Shown here: positions 12,487-12,896 of the stretch, one piece after another
How positions within the stretch are numbered: the first letter of the stretch is position 1
Layout of the letters: every line of letters begins with the position of its first letter
NCBI GenBank assembly: GCA_050008715.1
Contig: JBEKMC010000098.1
Location: 1-12,896, forward strand
Length of the DNA stretch: 12,896 nucleotides
DNA from: JAKACA01 sp050008715
GTDB lineage: Bacteria; Actinomycetota; Acidimicrobiia; Acidimicrobiales; Bog-793
Direction: 5' to 3'
Position numbers and translations under genes: made by a program
Notes under the pieces: generated by a model
The model's input: the letters and a program-made list of their open reading frames with translations, nothing else
Told to the model about the DNA's origin: nothing
Database searches by the model: none

Positions 12487-12858
12487 GTGCCACTTTCCGA
12501 AGATGAGCAGCGGATTCTCCAAGAGATGGAGCAGACGCTCCGTGAGCACGATCGCGAGTTCGTCGCGCGCGTCGATCACCATTCGCATCGCCTCGATGCC
12601 GCCAAGAGCGCTCGCTGGAGCATCCTCGGCGCCGTCGCCGGCTTCGTCCTGCTGCTTGCCACGTTCAGATTCAGCGTCGAGCTCGGCGCGTTGGGCTTCG
12701 TCATTCTGCTCGTGTCGATCCTCTTGTTCTCCCAGCACCTTCGCCAGGCGTCCTCCGCACCACAACGCAGCTCGCGGCGCCCCCGAGCCAACGGCATGGG
12801 GAACGACTGGTCCGAGATGCGCCGCCGAATGCGCTCGCGCTTCGGCCACCACGACTGA
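12487..12858 (+). CDS. DUF3040 family membrane protein
   Basis: A 123-aa protein beginning MPLSEDEQRILQEMEQTL, the typical opening of actinobacterial DUF3040 proteins, followed by a charged segment to residue 42, two hydrophobic helices (about 45-60 and 64-81) forming a hairpin, and an Arg-rich cytoplasmic tail (92-123). The GTG start has AAGGGGG (12474-12480) 6 nt upstream. TAACCT at 12408-12413 is a possible -10. The function of the family is unknown. In many actinobacteria the gene lies just upstream of mraZ-rsmH and the division and cell-wall cluster, so those genes are predicted beyond the right edge. It is separated from dinB by 153 bp with an inverted repeat and is probably a new transcription unit. 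Confidence 0.85.
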   Translation: MPLSEDEQRILQEMEQTLREHDREFVARVDHHSHRLDAAKSARWSILGAVAGFVLLLATFRFSVELGALGFVILLVSILLFSQHLRQASSAPQRSSRRPRANGMGNDWSEMRRRMRSRFGHHD

Positions 12859-12896
12859 ACCTGTACCTGACCGAGCCCAGTCCGAGCGACGAGCCC

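Overview
The window is about 12.9 kb of very GC-rich bacterial chromosome. Genes are tightly packed, often with 4-nt stop/start overlaps (ATGA, GTGA), and several candidate promoters have a TANNNT -10 element. The gene order miaA-dapF-hflX ... lexA<>LysM gene-nrdR matches the known actinobacterial order (Mycobacterium miaA-dapF-hflX and lexA/Rv2719c(chiZ)/nrdR; Corynebacterium lexA-divS-nrdR). An actinobacterium outside the well-studied genera, perhaps an Acidimicrobiia-like lineage, is the best inference. No mobile element, tRNA, rRNA or CRISPR array was found.

Block 1 (179-4922, + strand) is a probable operon: a short ribosome hibernation factor, miaA (tRNA A37 prenylation), dapF (LL-DAP to meso-DAP), hflX (ribosome-rescue GTPase) and dapC (N-succinyl-LL-DAP aminotransferase). 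Block 2 (4981-7809) holds a convergent dienelactone-hydrolase-family gene on the - strand, then dapD and dapE, which overlap by 4 nt. The DLH gene and dapD diverge from a 46-bp gap in which both appear to be leaderless. dapD, dapC, dapE and dapF together supply every step of the succinylase branch from tetrahydrodipicolinate to meso-DAP. dapA and dapB are not in the window.

Block 3 (7949-12333) is a DNA-damage locus. lexA (- strand) diverges from a single-pass membrane LysM protein, and the 200-bp gap between them carries four LexA-type half-palindrome operators, one of them perfect. Downstream of the LysM gene, tightly spaced, are nrdR (regulator of ribonucleotide reductase genes), a PIG-L-family deacetylase and dinB (DNA polymerase IV). 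A single SOS signal could therefore reach cell division, dNTP supply and translesion synthesis. Block 4 (12487-12858) is a DUF3040 membrane protein gene; in many actinobacteria this sits just before mraZ and the division/cell-wall cluster, which would lie beyond the right edge.

Most of the content is recognisable housekeeping. The points worth a second look are: miaA has no ATG/GTG/TTG start and probably uses CTG; DapF has Ser where the first catalytic Cys should be; DapD is of the E. coli type; the four-box SOS control region; related 15-bp repeat arrays on both sides of lexA; and the symmetric pair of leaderless promoters before dapD. Positions 1-178 hold no gene I can support (a frame ending at a TGA at 41-43 could be the tail of an upstream gene), and 12859-12896 shows nothing.
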